Positions 46,901 through 55,598 are shown, numbered from the stretch's first letter. The stretch is DNA of 64,000 nt from Brachyspira pilosicoli P43/6/78 (GCF_000325665.1 NC_019908.1:2418001-2482000); one strand, 5' to 3'. The notes: generated by a model from the sequence alone, not told the origin. Translations and numbers: made by a program.

Positions 46901-47443
46901 ATGAAAGAGAAATTAGTTGTTCATACATGCTGTGCTGTTTGTATGTGTTATCCTAGAACTTTGCTTGAAGATTATGACACTATTTTTTATTTTTATAATC
47001 CGAATATTTATCCTATAGAGGAGTATAACAGACGAAGAGACGAGTTTATAAAGTTCACTAAGGATAATAATATAGAGATACATATAGAAGAAAATGAAGA
47101 GTATATAAAAGATTGGTATAATGATATAAAGGGTTTTGAGAATGAGCCTGAAAAAGGGGCAAGGTGCAATATTTGTTTTAAGCATAGAATAGCTAAGGCT
47201 TTTGAATATGCCGATAGTATTAATGCAAAATATGTTACTACAGTTATGAGTGTGAGCCCTCATAAAAACAGCAAGGCTATAGAGATGATAGGTAGTAGCA
47301 TTGCTTCTAAATATGATAATATAGAATATTTGCATATAGATTTCAAGAAAAAAGACGGATTTAAAAAGACTAATATAATAGCTAATGAGGCAGGACTTTA
47401 TAGACAGCATTACTGCGGATGCGAGTTTAGCATAAGAAATTGA
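46901..47443 (+). CDS. queH: Epoxyqueuosine reductase QueH
   Basis: A 180-residue protein of the QueH (DUF208) family, which reduces epoxyqueuosine to queuosine in tRNA. Cysteine motifs are complete: HTCCAVCMCYPR, GARCNICFKHRI and HYCGCEFS, expected to hold iron-sulphur and metal sites. Length fits the family. ATG 46901 is chosen over in-frame TTGs at 46889 and 46898. Stands alone; the next 335 bp (47444-47778) hold repeat C. Confidence 0.88.
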   Translation: MKEKLVVHTCCAVCMCYPRTLLEDYDTIFYFYNPNIYPIEEYNRRRDEFIKFTKDNNIEIHIEENEEYIKDWYNDIKGFENEPEKGARCNICFKHRIAKAFEYADSINAKYVTTVMSVSPHKNSKAIEMIGSSIASKYDNIEYLHIDFKKKDGFKKTNIIANEAGLYRQHYCGCEFSIRN

Positions 47444-47500
47444 AACTCTAATTTAATATATTGGCAAAATATAATTGTCTAAGTGTATATGTATACCTAA

Positions 47501-47757
47501 ACAACTATATTTTGTCAATTTTTATATTTGTGAAAAAATATTATCAACTTTTTTGTCGCTCAAAAAAGTTGCAAAAAACGCACATACTATAGCTAATATT
47601 TTAGGAATATGTATTAAATATATTATGAAACTTAAATTTGAGATTAAAAATATAGTCTTTTTGCTTCTTTGGGTCACCACCGAGTAGGTGCCTAATCGGC
47701 AAAAGAAGTGGGGGTGTGTACCCTAAGGGCACGCTTCGCAGGGGCTAGTCCCCACAA
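47501..47757 (-). repeat. GC-rich mosaic hairpin repeat, copy C
   Basis: Same orientation as copy B. Shares the CTATATTTTGT start, the AAAAAAGTTGCAAAAAACGCA block with ACTATAGCTAATATTTTA, and CTTCTTTGGGTCACC...AAAAGAAG, here with an inserted CGAGTAGGTGCCTAATCG segment in the loop. It ends with GTGTGTACCCTAAGGGCACG, CTTCGCAGGGG and CTAGTCCCC. A short reading frame inside it has no ribosome site and is not a gene. Confidence 0.75.
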
Positions 47758-47778
47758 AAATTAAAAATTTCACTATAA

Positions 47779-49470
47779 TTATAATTTTACTAATATGTTG
47801 TTTTTATTCTCTTCTGATATCTCTGAATGTGATATATTATAAACTATTCTCTTTTTTATTTTGTCTATATATATTATATCATCAAGTTTATAATATGATA
47901 TGATGTTTAATATTTCATTTGTAATATCAACTATATATTCATTAGACCTCTTTGAACATAGCCTTGTATATATTGTTAGTATATGATTTGAAAAATATTT
48001 TATTAGTTTTTTATCGTTTATAAGTATTGCATTTTTTAAGTGCGATAAATATATTTTTAAAGCTTCTATATTATTTTCTTTTATATGCTTATTTAAAAAC
48101 TCTGAAAACAATTTTATATATTCCAATGATTTATTTTTTAATGTTTGGCATATTTCTTCTTGATTTATTATATGTGTTGTATATTCTAATTTTAATATAA
48201 TATTTCCTTCTTTTCTATTTTCAAACACTAAATTATCTTTTATTGTGTCTACAGGGTTATTTAATTTTAATCTTATATTTTCAATGTATTTTATATTATT
48301 ATTTTTGCTGTTTGTATTATTTTTTTTAGTGTCAACTATAAATAAATATTCTACATTTTTAGTTTTATTTATTACAGAGCGTTTTGCTCCTCTATATTTT
48401 GTATATTCTGAAGTTACTATTTTTAATTTGCCCTTACTTTCTAATATTGAAATTAAATCATCATAGTCTATTATGCCGTCTGTAGAATAACTCATTACTA
48501 TATGACTTGCATTTATATTATCTATTAGATTTTTAAATGCATCTTTGGCTGTTTTTTTGTAGCAGTAATCAGATTTTGTTTTAACCCAATCTTTTCTTAT
48601 ACCGCCTTTATCTGTTTTTTTGCCGTTTATATATATTTCTCTATTTATTTCAGGTTTGTCCCATAATGCTATTGTGTTTAATAAATGATAATTGCTTCCA
48701 TATTGATGCTGATTGTAAGGCGGGTCTAAATATACCAAATCAAAATGCTTATCTTTATTTTTTAATACATATTCATTTGCATCAAGCATACTTACTTCGC
48801 CTTTAATTCCGTCGTATAGAGAAAGCTCTTTTAATGAGATTGGTGAAAGTATTCTTTTTAGAGCGTCTTTATTTCTTCCGCCAAAACCAGAGTGAAAAGC
48901 TTTGAATACGCCTGATGTGTTTGTATGTGTTGCTCCTTCATATATTATAGAGGCTAATAGATAATAATATTCTTTTTTATTTATTGCTTTATTTTTGTAA
49001 AGTTCTTCTATGTTGTGTCTTATTATATCTATTCTTGTGGCATTATATTGAGTGTAGAATAATCTTTCGTTTTTTAAATCTGGATTATTGTCATCTAAAG
49101 GAGCATAATATTTTGAAATGTATCTGTCTTTATCGTTGATAGTTTCTATATTATTTATTATGTTAATAGTGTTTTCAACGCCTCCTGTATGCTTAAACAT
49201 ATTCTTTACATCTTTTTCGTTTATGCATATATGTGCGTAGTTTAATATGTAAGAATAATACTCCCAATCATTTGAATATACTTTAAGATTAAGAGTTTTT
49301 AAAAGTCTTGATACACTACCGCTTCCAGCGAATAAGTCTAATGCCGTTTTTATATTTTTATCTTCTTCTAAAATATTTAGAAATGCATTTTCTATAAAGG
49401 GCAGAAGTCTTCTTTTATTACCGATATAGGCTATCAGGTTATTTTTAAGGTAGTTATCTTTAGTTATCAT
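47779..49470 (-). CDS. Orphan D12-class DNA adenine-N6 methyltransferase with long C-terminal extension
   Basis: A 563-residue protein. Residues 1 to about 370 are a D12-class adenine methyltransferase: YIGNKRRLLPFIEN, SAM motif LDLFAGSGSVSRLL, catalytic DPPYNQHQYGSNYHLLNT, and a target-recognition region between them. Residues about 380-563 are Lys/Asn-rich and helical, with no family that I recognise. No restriction enzyme gene is nearby, so an orphan regulatory or type IIG-like role without nuclease is possible. No ribosome site precedes ATG 49470; a tandem 14-bp repeat does. It is flanked by mosaic repeats on both sides of the methylase-galM pair. Confidence 0.8.
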   Translation of the reverse strand: MITKDNYLKNNLIAYIGNKRRLLPFIENAFLNILEEDKNIKTALDLFAGSGSVSRLLKTLNLKVYSNDWEYYSYILNYAHICINEKDVKNMFKHTGGVENTINIINNIETINDKDRYISKYYAPLDDNNPDLKNERLFYTQYNATRIDIIRHNIEELYKNKAINKKEYYYLLASIIYEGATHTNTSGVFKAFHSGFGGRNKDALKRILSPISLKELSLYDGIKGEVSMLDANEYVLKNKDKHFDLVYLDPPYNQHQYGSNYHLLNTIALWDKPEINREIYINGKKTDKGGIRKDWVKTKSDYCYKKTAKDAFKNLIDNINASHIVMSYSTDGIIDYDDLISILESKGKLKIVTSEYTKYRGAKRSVINKTKNVEYLFIVDTKKNNTNSKNNNIKYIENIRLKLNNPVDTIKDNLVFENRKEGNIILKLEYTTHIINQEEICQTLKNKSLEYIKLFSEFLNKHIKENNIEALKIYLSHLKNAILINDKKLIKYFSNHILTIYTRLCSKRSNEYIVDITNEILNIISYYKLDDIIYIDKIKKRIVYNISHSEISEENKNNILVKL

Positions 49471-49498
49471 AATTATATTAACATAATTATATTAACAT
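49471..49498. repeat. Two perfect 14-bp tandem repeats directly upstream of the methyltransferase start
   Basis: AATTATATTAACAT occurs at 49471-49484 and again at 49485-49498, immediately before the minus-strand ATG. It replaces the usual ribosome-site position. Copy number change would alter spacing of the promoter/leader. Confidence 0.65.
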
Positions 49499-49644
49499 AA
49501 TATATATAAATAATCAATAACTATTTTTGCAGTTTTATTTGGTTGATATATAATAAAGAGACATAAGTTTTTATGAATATAATTATTAAAACTTATATAT
49601 TTAATTTTTGCAATATTATATTTAATATATTAGGAGAATTTTTT

Positions 49645-50643
49645 ATGACAAAAGAAAAGTTTGGAGAAAACGGATTTGTATATACATTAGAAAACAAGAA
49701 CGGCTTAAAATTAAAACTAGGAGATGTTGGAGCTTCTATAACAGGAATATTTTTTAAAAATAAAAAAGGAGAGAGTATTGAAGTAGCTTTTGGTTCTGAT
49801 GATGTTAGCTTTTACAGTGCCAAGGCAAAAAATGGTCATATGGGTGCTACTGTTGGAAGAGTGGCTGGTAAAACTTTGAACTCTAGTTTTAAAATAGGAG
49901 ATAAAGAATATAAATTAAATCCAAACAAAGCACCTCATCATACACATGGCGGAGTAGATGGTCTTTCTTATGTGTTTTTTACTTCAAAACAAATTGCTGA
50001 TAACAAAATAGAGTTTCATTATTTATCAAAAGACGGCGAAGAAGGATACCCTGGTAATTTAGATTTAACTGTTACATATACACTTACAGAAAACAACGAA
50101 ATTATAATTGATTATAAAGCAACAACTGATAAACCAACTCCAGTAAACATAATGAATCATTCTTATTTTAATTTGAATGGAAAGGGTAAAATTAATAGTC
50201 ATAAAATATCAATAGATGCTAATTATTATTTACCTGAAAATGAAAATGGAGACAGCTCCGGAGAGATTTTTAAAGTTGATAACACTCCTTATGATTTTAG
50301 AAACATGAAAGAGATTGACACTATAATAAAATCTAAAGGCGGATGCGATAACTGTTTTCTATTTGATGATAATGATATAAAAAAATCTAGAGTAAAAGTT
50401 GTTTCAGAAGAGAGTTTAATATCTTTAGAAGTGTTTACAGACATGCCTTCAGTTTTACTATATACTGCTAATTCTCTAAATAATTTACAAGTGAGAGGAC
50501 AAGTATTAAATAAACATGAGGCTTTTTGTTTGGAAACACAATATTTTACTTTGGCACTAAACTATAATCATTTTCCAAGTATAATACTTTATCCAGACAG
50601 GGAGTTTAAGCATAGAACCATTTATAAGTTTGCTACTTTGTAA
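49645..50643 (+). CDS. galM: Galactose mutarotase (aldose 1-epimerase)
   Basis: A 332-residue GalM-type enzyme that interconverts alpha and beta aldose anomers. Motifs: GATVGRVAGK, catalytic His in APHHTHGG and NIMNHSYFNLNG, and catalytic Glu in EAFCLETQYF near the C-terminus. ATG 49645 is used because TAGGAG is 8-9 nt upstream; the longer reading from 49573 has no ribosome site. Cytosolic. No galactose operon genes follow. Confidence 0.9.
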   Translation: MTKEKFGENGFVYTLENKNGLKLKLGDVGASITGIFFKNKKGESIEVAFGSDDVSFYSAKAKNGHMGATVGRVAGKTLNSSFKIGDKEYKLNPNKAPHHTHGGVDGLSYVFFTSKQIADNKIEFHYLSKDGEEGYPGNLDLTVTYTLTENNEIIIDYKATTDKPTPVNIMNHSYFNLNGKGKINSHKISIDANYYLPENENGDSSGEIFKVDNTPYDFRNMKEIDTIIKSKGGCDNCFLFDDNDIKKSRVKVVSEESLISLEVFTDMPSVLLYTANSLNNLQVRGQVLNKHEAFCLETQYFTLALNYNHFPSIILYPDREFKHRTIYKFATL

Positions 50644-50699
50644 TGGGTTTGGTTAAAAATTAAATTAGTAAATATTTAAGTTTTATATAAGATAATACC

Positions 50700-50900
50700 G
50701 TATGTTTTTGGCTATACTTGATAGAAATGCAGTTCTTTTGCTTCTTTGGGTCACCAAAAGAAGTAGGGGGTTGGGGACTAGTCCCCAAAAAATAAAAACT
50801 AATTTTTTGTAAAAAATTATTGTTTTTTTCCGCCTTACACGGTGTGGACTTCGTCAAAGTTTTCGCCCTTCGGGCACGCTTCGCAAAAAGTGCAAGTATT
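50700..50900 (-). repeat. GC-rich mosaic hairpin repeat, copy D (two partial blocks)
   Basis: 50700-50790 has TTTTTGGCTATACTT, GCAGTTCTTTTG, hairpin CTTCTTTGG/CCAAAAGAAG, then the perfect palindrome GGGGACTAGTCCCC. 50830-50900 has the second block: CCGCCTTACACGGTGTGGAC, TTCGTCAAA, then GCCCTTCGGGCACGCTTCGC. Each block matches pieces of copies B, C and E. Confidence 0.75.
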
Positions 50901-50984
50901 TAAGTTATTTATCTACGTTTAGCGAAAGTGCAAATATTTCAGTTTTATTATATATAATAAACATATATGTAAAATAATATTATA

Positions 50985-51097
50985 TATTTTTGGCTATAAT
51001 TCATAAAAATGCAGTTCTTTTGGTTCTTTTATACCAATAAAAGAACTAGGGGTGCGTACCCTAATGGCACGCTTCGCAGGGGGGCTAGCCCCCGAGA
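50985..51097 (-). repeat. GC-rich mosaic hairpin repeat, copy E
   Basis: TTTTTGGCTATAATT, GCAGTTCTTTTG, the perfect hairpin GTTCTTTTAT-ACCA-ATAAAAGAAC, then GGGGTGCGTACCCTAATG, GCACGCTTCGCAGG and the palindromic GGGGGGCTAGCCCCC. The gap 50644-51120 between galM and the transporter gene is made up of copies D and E plus plain AT-rich DNA. Confidence 0.75.
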
Positions 51098-51120
51098 ATA
51101 AAAAAACATAAAATTATTTT

Positions 51121-51630
51121 TTATTCTCTGTTAAAAATAATAGTAAATATTCCTATTATGCTACCCGTTATTAATGATATTATTAACACAGGAAGTATTA
51201 AAAATTTTATATCTGGTAAATTAAAAAGATATTGAGAAAGTATTGCCTGTGATAAATTACTTACTAATGCTCCAGCAATACTTACACCCAAAAGCGAAAA
51301 AATGTTTCTAAAATTTCTCATTAACTTCATTACTATAACAGACATAATCCCCCCAGTTATTCCAAGATAAAATGGAGGAGTGAGAATATATGCAAATACT
51401 ATAGCAACCGATATGTTTTTTATAGCTATCATAAGAAGAAGCTCTTTGAAATTAAATGAATCTAAAACCATTAATATAATAATAAAAGAAAATCCTATCC
51501 TAAAATATGGTATAGGCCTCGGAAACATATTCTCTATTGCCGCAATAAATGAAGATAAAAAAGCAAAAAATATTATATCATAAACTCTTCTTTTTCCGGT
51601 ATGTGTTTTAATTTCTTCAAAAAGTGTCAT
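51121..51630 (-). CDS. Gx transporter family membrane protein (EetB-like)
   Basis: A 169-residue polytopic protein of the Gx transporter / heptaprenyl diphosphate synthase component I family: MFPRPIPYFRIGFSFIIILMVLD, YILTPPFYLGITGGIMSVIVM, and GALVSNLSQAILSQYLF. Proteins of this family occur next to NusG-domain-II proteins, including the EetB/EetA pair of the Gram-positive extracellular electron transfer system. Here too the NusG-II gene is the immediate upstream neighbour. Role here is unknown; a transport function for quinone or flavin precursors is only inferred. Confidence 0.75.
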   Translation of the reverse strand: MTLFEEIKTHTGKRRVYDIIFFAFLSSFIAAIENMFPRPIPYFRIGFSFIIILMVLDSFNFKELLLMIAIKNISVAIVFAYILTPPFYLGITGGIMSVIVMKLMRNFRNIFSLLGVSIAGALVSNLSQAILSQYLFNLPDIKFLILPVLIISLITGSIIGIFTIIFNRE

Positions 51631-51656
51631 ATATTAAAAACCTTTATTTATAACAT

Positions 51657-52034
51657 TTATTGTACAACAGAATCTATTGTTATATCGTTTTCAGTATTTT
51701 TTTCAAATCTTATTAAAACCCCATTTGGCATGCATATTATAGGGGCATTTTTTAATTCTCCTGCTTTTATGCAAAGCTTATCCCGGCATGGAGAATATTC
51801 AAATTTTACTTTTTTGTCTTTTATAATAATAGTAGTCTCACCAATAAGACCTTCTATTTTTATTTCTCTGTCTGTATTTAAATCATACCTTAAAGATTTT
51901 GACGGAGTATCTATTATAATTTTATTTCCTTTATTTTCCATTAAGTTCTTGGCATAATAAATAATAGATATTACTATAATTAAAATAATAATAATATCTC
52001 CGAACCTAATATTTTTTATTATTGATTTGTCCAT
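51657..52034 (-). CDS. NusG domain II-containing membrane protein (EetA-like)
   Basis: A 125-residue protein: one N-terminal membrane segment (IRFGDIIIILIIVISIIYYA) and a NusG-II domain with SPCRDKLCIKAGELKNAPIICMPNGVLI, which carries the typical three cysteines. The domain faces outward from the inner membrane in homologues. It overlaps the YbbR gene by 16 bp and precedes the Gx transporter gene, so the three are translationally linked. Confidence 0.78.
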   Translation of the reverse strand: MDKSIIKNIRFGDIIIILIIVISIIYYAKNLMENKGNKIIIDTPSKSLRYDLNTDREIKIEGLIGETTIIIKDKKVKFEYSPCRDKLCIKAGELKNAPIICMPNGVLIRFEKNTENDITIDSVVQ

Positions 52035-52987
52035 ATCTTTTCTACTTCTATATTGAAAAATGAAGGCTCTATATATGATAATTTGGCATAATCTGGAATA
52101 TTTGCTTCTATTGATATATTAGAGTATATACCTTCATTTGTTATATTTATTAAATTTAATGAAAGGAGTATATCTTCTTTTTTTAAGTTTTCTATTAAGT
52201 TTTTATTCATTTCTAATACAATCTTTTTTACAATTAAAGGTTCATTATATTTTATATTAAATCTGCTATTTAAATTATTAATATTTAATTCTATATTTTC
52301 AAATGTTACTATTTCTATATCTTTATCAAAAATTATACTAGCATCTACTCTAGAAGTATCAGATTTAACATTTGGCGGTATGTTTAAACTAAGCTTAGTA
52401 TTATAATCTAAATATTTATCATCAAGGTCTATAGTTCTTGTATATAATTTATCTATTTGAGATATTAAGGTTTTAGGTCCAGATATTATAGTATTTGAAG
52501 GATTAATAATAATATTTTCAATTTCAAGTCCTAATGATGCTTTTCCTACAGTTTGCACTTCTATAGGAACGGTTTTGTATGCTAATTGGTCTAACACTAC
52601 AGGTATTTTATTTGGATTTATACTTATATTAAGTGATGAATAATCGGCATCATTTTCTAAATATATTTTATACATATTGCTTCCAATTTGTGCATTAGTT
52701 AAATCTATATATGCAGAAAAATCTCTTGGAAGTTCATATATATTATCTTTAAATCCTTTTACACTAACTGTTATATTTTCTTTAATGTTATTAGCAATTA
52801 AAAGTTTTGCTGGAAGGTTTTTTATATTTAATTTTGTAGTATATTCTTTATTGTATTCCTGCTGATATCTCACATATAAAAAGAGCATAAAAGACATAGT
52901 TAAACATAAAGCTTTAATCCAAAATCTATTTGTTATATAGGATAACAATTTTTTATGTTTAAATTTTTTTATTATAATATCTTTCAT
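52019..52987 (-). CDS. YbbR-domain protein (CdaR-like)
   Basis: A 322-residue protein with one N-terminal membrane helix (FWIKALCLTMSFMLFLYVRY) and three YbbR-like beta-rich repeats (NLPAKLLIANNIKENITVSVKG; KTVPIEVQTVGKAS; FENIELNINNLNS). CdaR-type YbbR proteins sit with the diadenylate cyclase CdaA and modulate it. The gene starts one base after cdaA on the same strand. No glmM follows, unlike in Firmicutes. Confidence 0.85.
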   Translation of the reverse strand: MKDIIIKKFKHKKLLSYITNRFWIKALCLTMSFMLFLYVRYQQEYNKEYTTKLNIKNLPAKLLIANNIKENITVSVKGFKDNIYELPRDFSAYIDLTNAQIGSNMYKIYLENDADYSSLNISINPNKIPVVLDQLAYKTVPIEVQTVGKASLGLEIENIIINPSNTIISGPKTLISQIDKLYTRTIDLDDKYLDYNTKLSLNIPPNVKSDTSRVDASIIFDKDIEIVTFENIELNINNLNSRFNIKYNEPLIVKKIVLEMNKNLIENLKKEDILLSLNLINITNEGIYSNISIEANIPDYAKLSYIEPSFFNIEVEKIWTNQ

Positions 52988-52988
52988 T

Positions 52989-53774
52989 TTAATCTACTTT
53001 TACCTCTAAAAGCTCTCCAAGTCTTTTATATAATTCATCTCTGCTTAAATTATATTCCAATATTCCGCCATGAACAATAGAAACGCATTGAGTCTCTTCT
53101 GATACCACCACTACAACAGCATCAGTCTGTTCAGATATACCAAGTGCCGCCCTATGCCTAGTGCCTAATCTTCTATTTTTTATTTGAGGCTCTGTTTCTG
53201 TGAGCGGTAAATATGCACTTGCAGCAGCTATTCTGTTTTCCATTATAATTGCAGCACCATCGTGTATTGGGTTATTTTTAAAAAATATAGATTCTAATAA
53301 TTCTATAGATATGTCGGCATTTAGTCTAACAGCCTTGTCTACTAAAGAATGCAGAGATATATTTCTCTGAAAGACTATCAAAGCACCATAACCTTTATAA
53401 GACAAATTAAAAGTTGCACTCATAATTTTTTGTATCTGGTCTTCATTGTATCCGAATGATTTTTTAAATAACGCCCTTCCGCCTAATATTCTTAGACCAT
53501 GTTTTATTTCCGCCTGAAAGAGTACTACTATTGCAATAAGACCTACTTGGAAAAACTTATCGAATAACCATGAGAGGGTAGTGAGGCCGAAGATTTTAGC
53601 TATTAATGTGATAAAGAAAAGTATTATAAAACCTAGGGCTATGCTGTATGCTCTAGTATTATACATAAGCATGTAAAAAATGTAAAATAATATTGCTACG
53701 AGTATTATATCAAGACTATAAAAGAGATAACGCCAATTTGAAGTTGATATAAAATTATTGATGTTATACAGCAT
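52989..53774 (-). CDS. cdaA: Diadenylate cyclase CdaA (c-di-AMP synthase)
   Basis: A 261-residue protein: three N-terminal membrane helices (about 1-90) and a DAC domain. The catalytic motifs are complete: HDGAAIIMENRIAAASAYLP (DGA) and GTRHRAALGISEQTDAV (RHR). It makes the second messenger c-di-AMP from two ATP at the inner membrane. It is first of a four-gene run: cdaA, YbbR, NusG-II, Gx transporter. The start lies 76 bp from the divergent beta-barrel protein gene. Confidence 0.92.
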   Translation of the reverse strand: MLYNINNFISTSNWRYLFYSLDIILVAILFYIFYMLMYNTRAYSIALGFIILFFITLIAKIFGLTTLSWLFDKFFQVGLIAIVVLFQAEIKHGLRILGGRALFKKSFGYNEDQIQKIMSATFNLSYKGYGALIVFQRNISLHSLVDKAVRLNADISIELLESIFFKNNPIHDGAAIIMENRIAAASAYLPLTETEPQIKNRRLGTRHRAALGISEQTDAVVVVVSEETQCVSIVHGGILEYNLSRDELYKRLGELLEVKVD

Positions 53775-53850
53775 TTACTTATTATATCATATATCTGTAT
53801 ATTTGCAAATAATAAGAAATATTATAATATTAAAAAACGAGGTGTTTTTA

Positions 53851-54519
53851 ATGTGTTTTTTTAAAAAGGTATTTTTAATATTATTTTTTGTTTTTAGTTT
53901 AAGTTTTAATGTATTTGCCCAAAAAAATAGATTTGAAGTATTATTAAATGTGCCTTTTGGAATGAGCATTGGTTTTTCAGATTCCAAGCTTATTAATAAC
54001 CCTACTGTTTTAGGAATGAAGAGTTTTGTAGATTTTGAGATTGGTGCTTCTTTACAATTTGGATATATGTATTTAATATCTGAGAGAATGGCTTTGAGTA
54101 TATTGGCTGAGTTTGGATATAGTCATGACAGTTATTCTTATAGGTCTAAAGATTTGAAAACTACTTATTCTTATTACTTTGAAAATATTCTTGTTGGAGT
54201 TTTGCCGAAGTTTATAATTGATAACTTTTCTATTGGTTTTGGAATTGGTGTAAAGATGCCTACAATAGTAAATTATATAGAAAAAGTTAATAATAAAAAT
54301 ATTTACAATACAAGTTTATATTACAGTGAAGCTGCTCCTGTTACTTTTATTAAATTAACTTTTGATTATTCTTTTCCTATCAATAAATACTTAAATATTA
54401 ATTTGGGAAGCTATGTTCTTTATGATGTGTTTGTGCGGGTTAATAATCCTAATTATCAGTATCATAATATTAGTGCTCTTAGCATTGGTATGGAATTAGC
54501 TTTAAGATTTGTTATATAA
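53851..54519 (+). CDS. Outer-membrane beta-barrel protein, paralogue of 24759-25481
   Basis: A 222-residue protein with a signal peptide (FFKKVFLILFFVFSLSFNVFA) and about ten alternating strands, ending SIGMELALRFVI. ENILVGVLPKFIIDNFSIGFGIGVKMPT matches the corresponding strand pair of the other protein. ATG 53851 is chosen since GAGGTG lies upstream and the in-frame extension overlaps the cdaA start region. Function unknown. Confidence 0.78.
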   Translation: MCFFKKVFLILFFVFSLSFNVFAQKNRFEVLLNVPFGMSIGFSDSKLINNPTVLGMKSFVDFEIGASLQFGYMYLISERMALSILAEFGYSHDSYSYRSKDLKTTYSYYFENILVGVLPKFIIDNFSIGFGIGVKMPTIVNYIEKVNNKNIYNTSLYYSEAAPVTFIKLTFDYSFPINKYLNINLGSYVLYDVFVRVNNPNYQYHNISALSIGMELALRFVI

Positions 54520-54541
54520 TAAAAAATTAAGGAGATTATTT

Positions 54542-54937
54542 ATGCATACTATTAATGTAAAAACTAACTCAAGATTTGACATTGTAGATATTACTGAAGA
54601 GGTTAGAAGATGCGTTTTGGAAGAGAAGGCAGAATCTGGAATAGCAGTTATATTTACGCCTCATACTACTGCGGGTGTTGGTATTAATGAAAATGCAGAC
54701 AGCAATGTTTTATTTGATATGAAGAATGCTTTTAATAAAGTAGTAGCTCAACATGATAATTACAGACATGCTGAAGGCAACTCTCAGGCACATGTTTTGT
54801 CTTCTTTGGTTTCACCTAGTTTAACTGTTATAATAGAAAATGGAGATATAGTGTTGGGTGTTTGGCAGGATATATATTTTTTTGAGTTTGATGGGGCAAG
54901 AAATAGAAAGGTGTATGTGCAGGTAATGAAGAAATAA
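54542..54937 (+). CDS. YjbQ family (UPF0047) protein
   Basis: A 131-residue protein, full length for UPF0047. Conserved elements: SGIAVIFTPHTTAGVGINENAD, with His and the later HAEGNSQAHVLSSLVSPSLTVIIENGDIVLGVWQDIYFFEFDGAR motif region carrying the three family His residues. Some members show weak thiamine-phosphate-synthase activity; the true role is open. AAGGAG before ATG 54542. Confidence 0.9.
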   Translation: MHTINVKTNSRFDIVDITEEVRRCVLEEKAESGIAVIFTPHTTAGVGINENADSNVLFDMKNAFNKVVAQHDNYRHAEGNSQAHVLSSLVSPSLTVIIENGDIVLGVWQDIYFFEFDGARNRKVYVQVMKK

Positions 54938-54942
54938 TTAGC

Positions 54943-54980
54943 ATTATTGCACATGGGAGGAGTAGCCCCTGTGCAATAAT
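54943..54980 (+). terminator. 15-bp hairpin after yjbQ
   Basis: ATTATTGCACATGGG (54943-54957) pairs with CCCCTGTGCAATAAT (54966-54980), one mismatch. Only ATTTAGG follows, so it may be a transcript-end or stability hairpin rather than a classical terminator. Confidence 0.6.
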
Positions 54981-55133
54981 ATTTAGGTTAATGTTTGTCT
55001 ATTTTTGAAGTTTCTTTTTTATAAAGTTTATAATTGAACCAATTAAATCTATTAATATTCACATATAAATGCCTTTTATAATAAATATTATATACAAAAA
55101 AAGTTGTTTGTCAATATACATATGGTAGGTATT

Positions 55134-55598
55134 TTAAAAAATCATCGGGTGAAAATGAACACCGTTTTCTACTTTTATATTATCATAAACAGCAACAAAT
55201 CCAAGTTTCTTATAAAACTCTATAGCATAATCGCTAGAGTTAACCGAGTATTTGTCGCTTGGCATCATATCTTTAACTTGTTCAAAAAGCTTTTTAGCTA
55301 TGCCTAGTCTAAAATACTTATCATCAATAAATAAAAGTGATATATGATTATAATTTCTTATTTCTATAAAGCCTATAATAGTATTGTTTTTAATAGCTTT
55401 AAGAATTAGAGAGCCGTCAATATATGTTCTTATTAATATATTATCATGATTAATAAAAGTTAATATATTATTTATGCCTTCATCTGTATCTAATGATGAA
55501 TTGTATTTAAGATATATTCTTTTAGCTAAACTGCTGATTTCTTCTAAATCTTCTAATTGAGCTTTTTTTATTTCAAAATCATTATTGCTGAAACACAT
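55134..55598 (-). CDS. GNAT-family acetyltransferase
   Basis: A 154-residue protein of the GNAT fold: N-terminal helix ISSLAKRIYLKYNS, beta-strand FIEIRNYNHISLLFIDDKYFRLGIAKKLFEQV with the acetyl-CoA loop RxGIxxxL, and YSVNSSDYAIEFYKKLGF before the final strand. Substrate unknown. The start overlaps the thioredoxin-like gene by 17 bp. Confidence 0.85.
   Translation of the reverse strand: MCFSNNDFEIKKAQLEDLEEISSLAKRIYLKYNSSLDTDEGINNILTFINHDNILIRTYIDGSLILKAIKNNTIIGFIEIRNYNHISLLFIDDKYFRLGIAKKLFEQVKDMMPSDKYSVNSSDYAIEFYKKLGFVAVYDNIKVENGVHFHPMIF

Noticed and set aside
47475-47687. A 70-residue reading frame in the gap after queH
   Set aside because: It is entirely within mosaic repeat C, has no ribosome site and no family resemblance.
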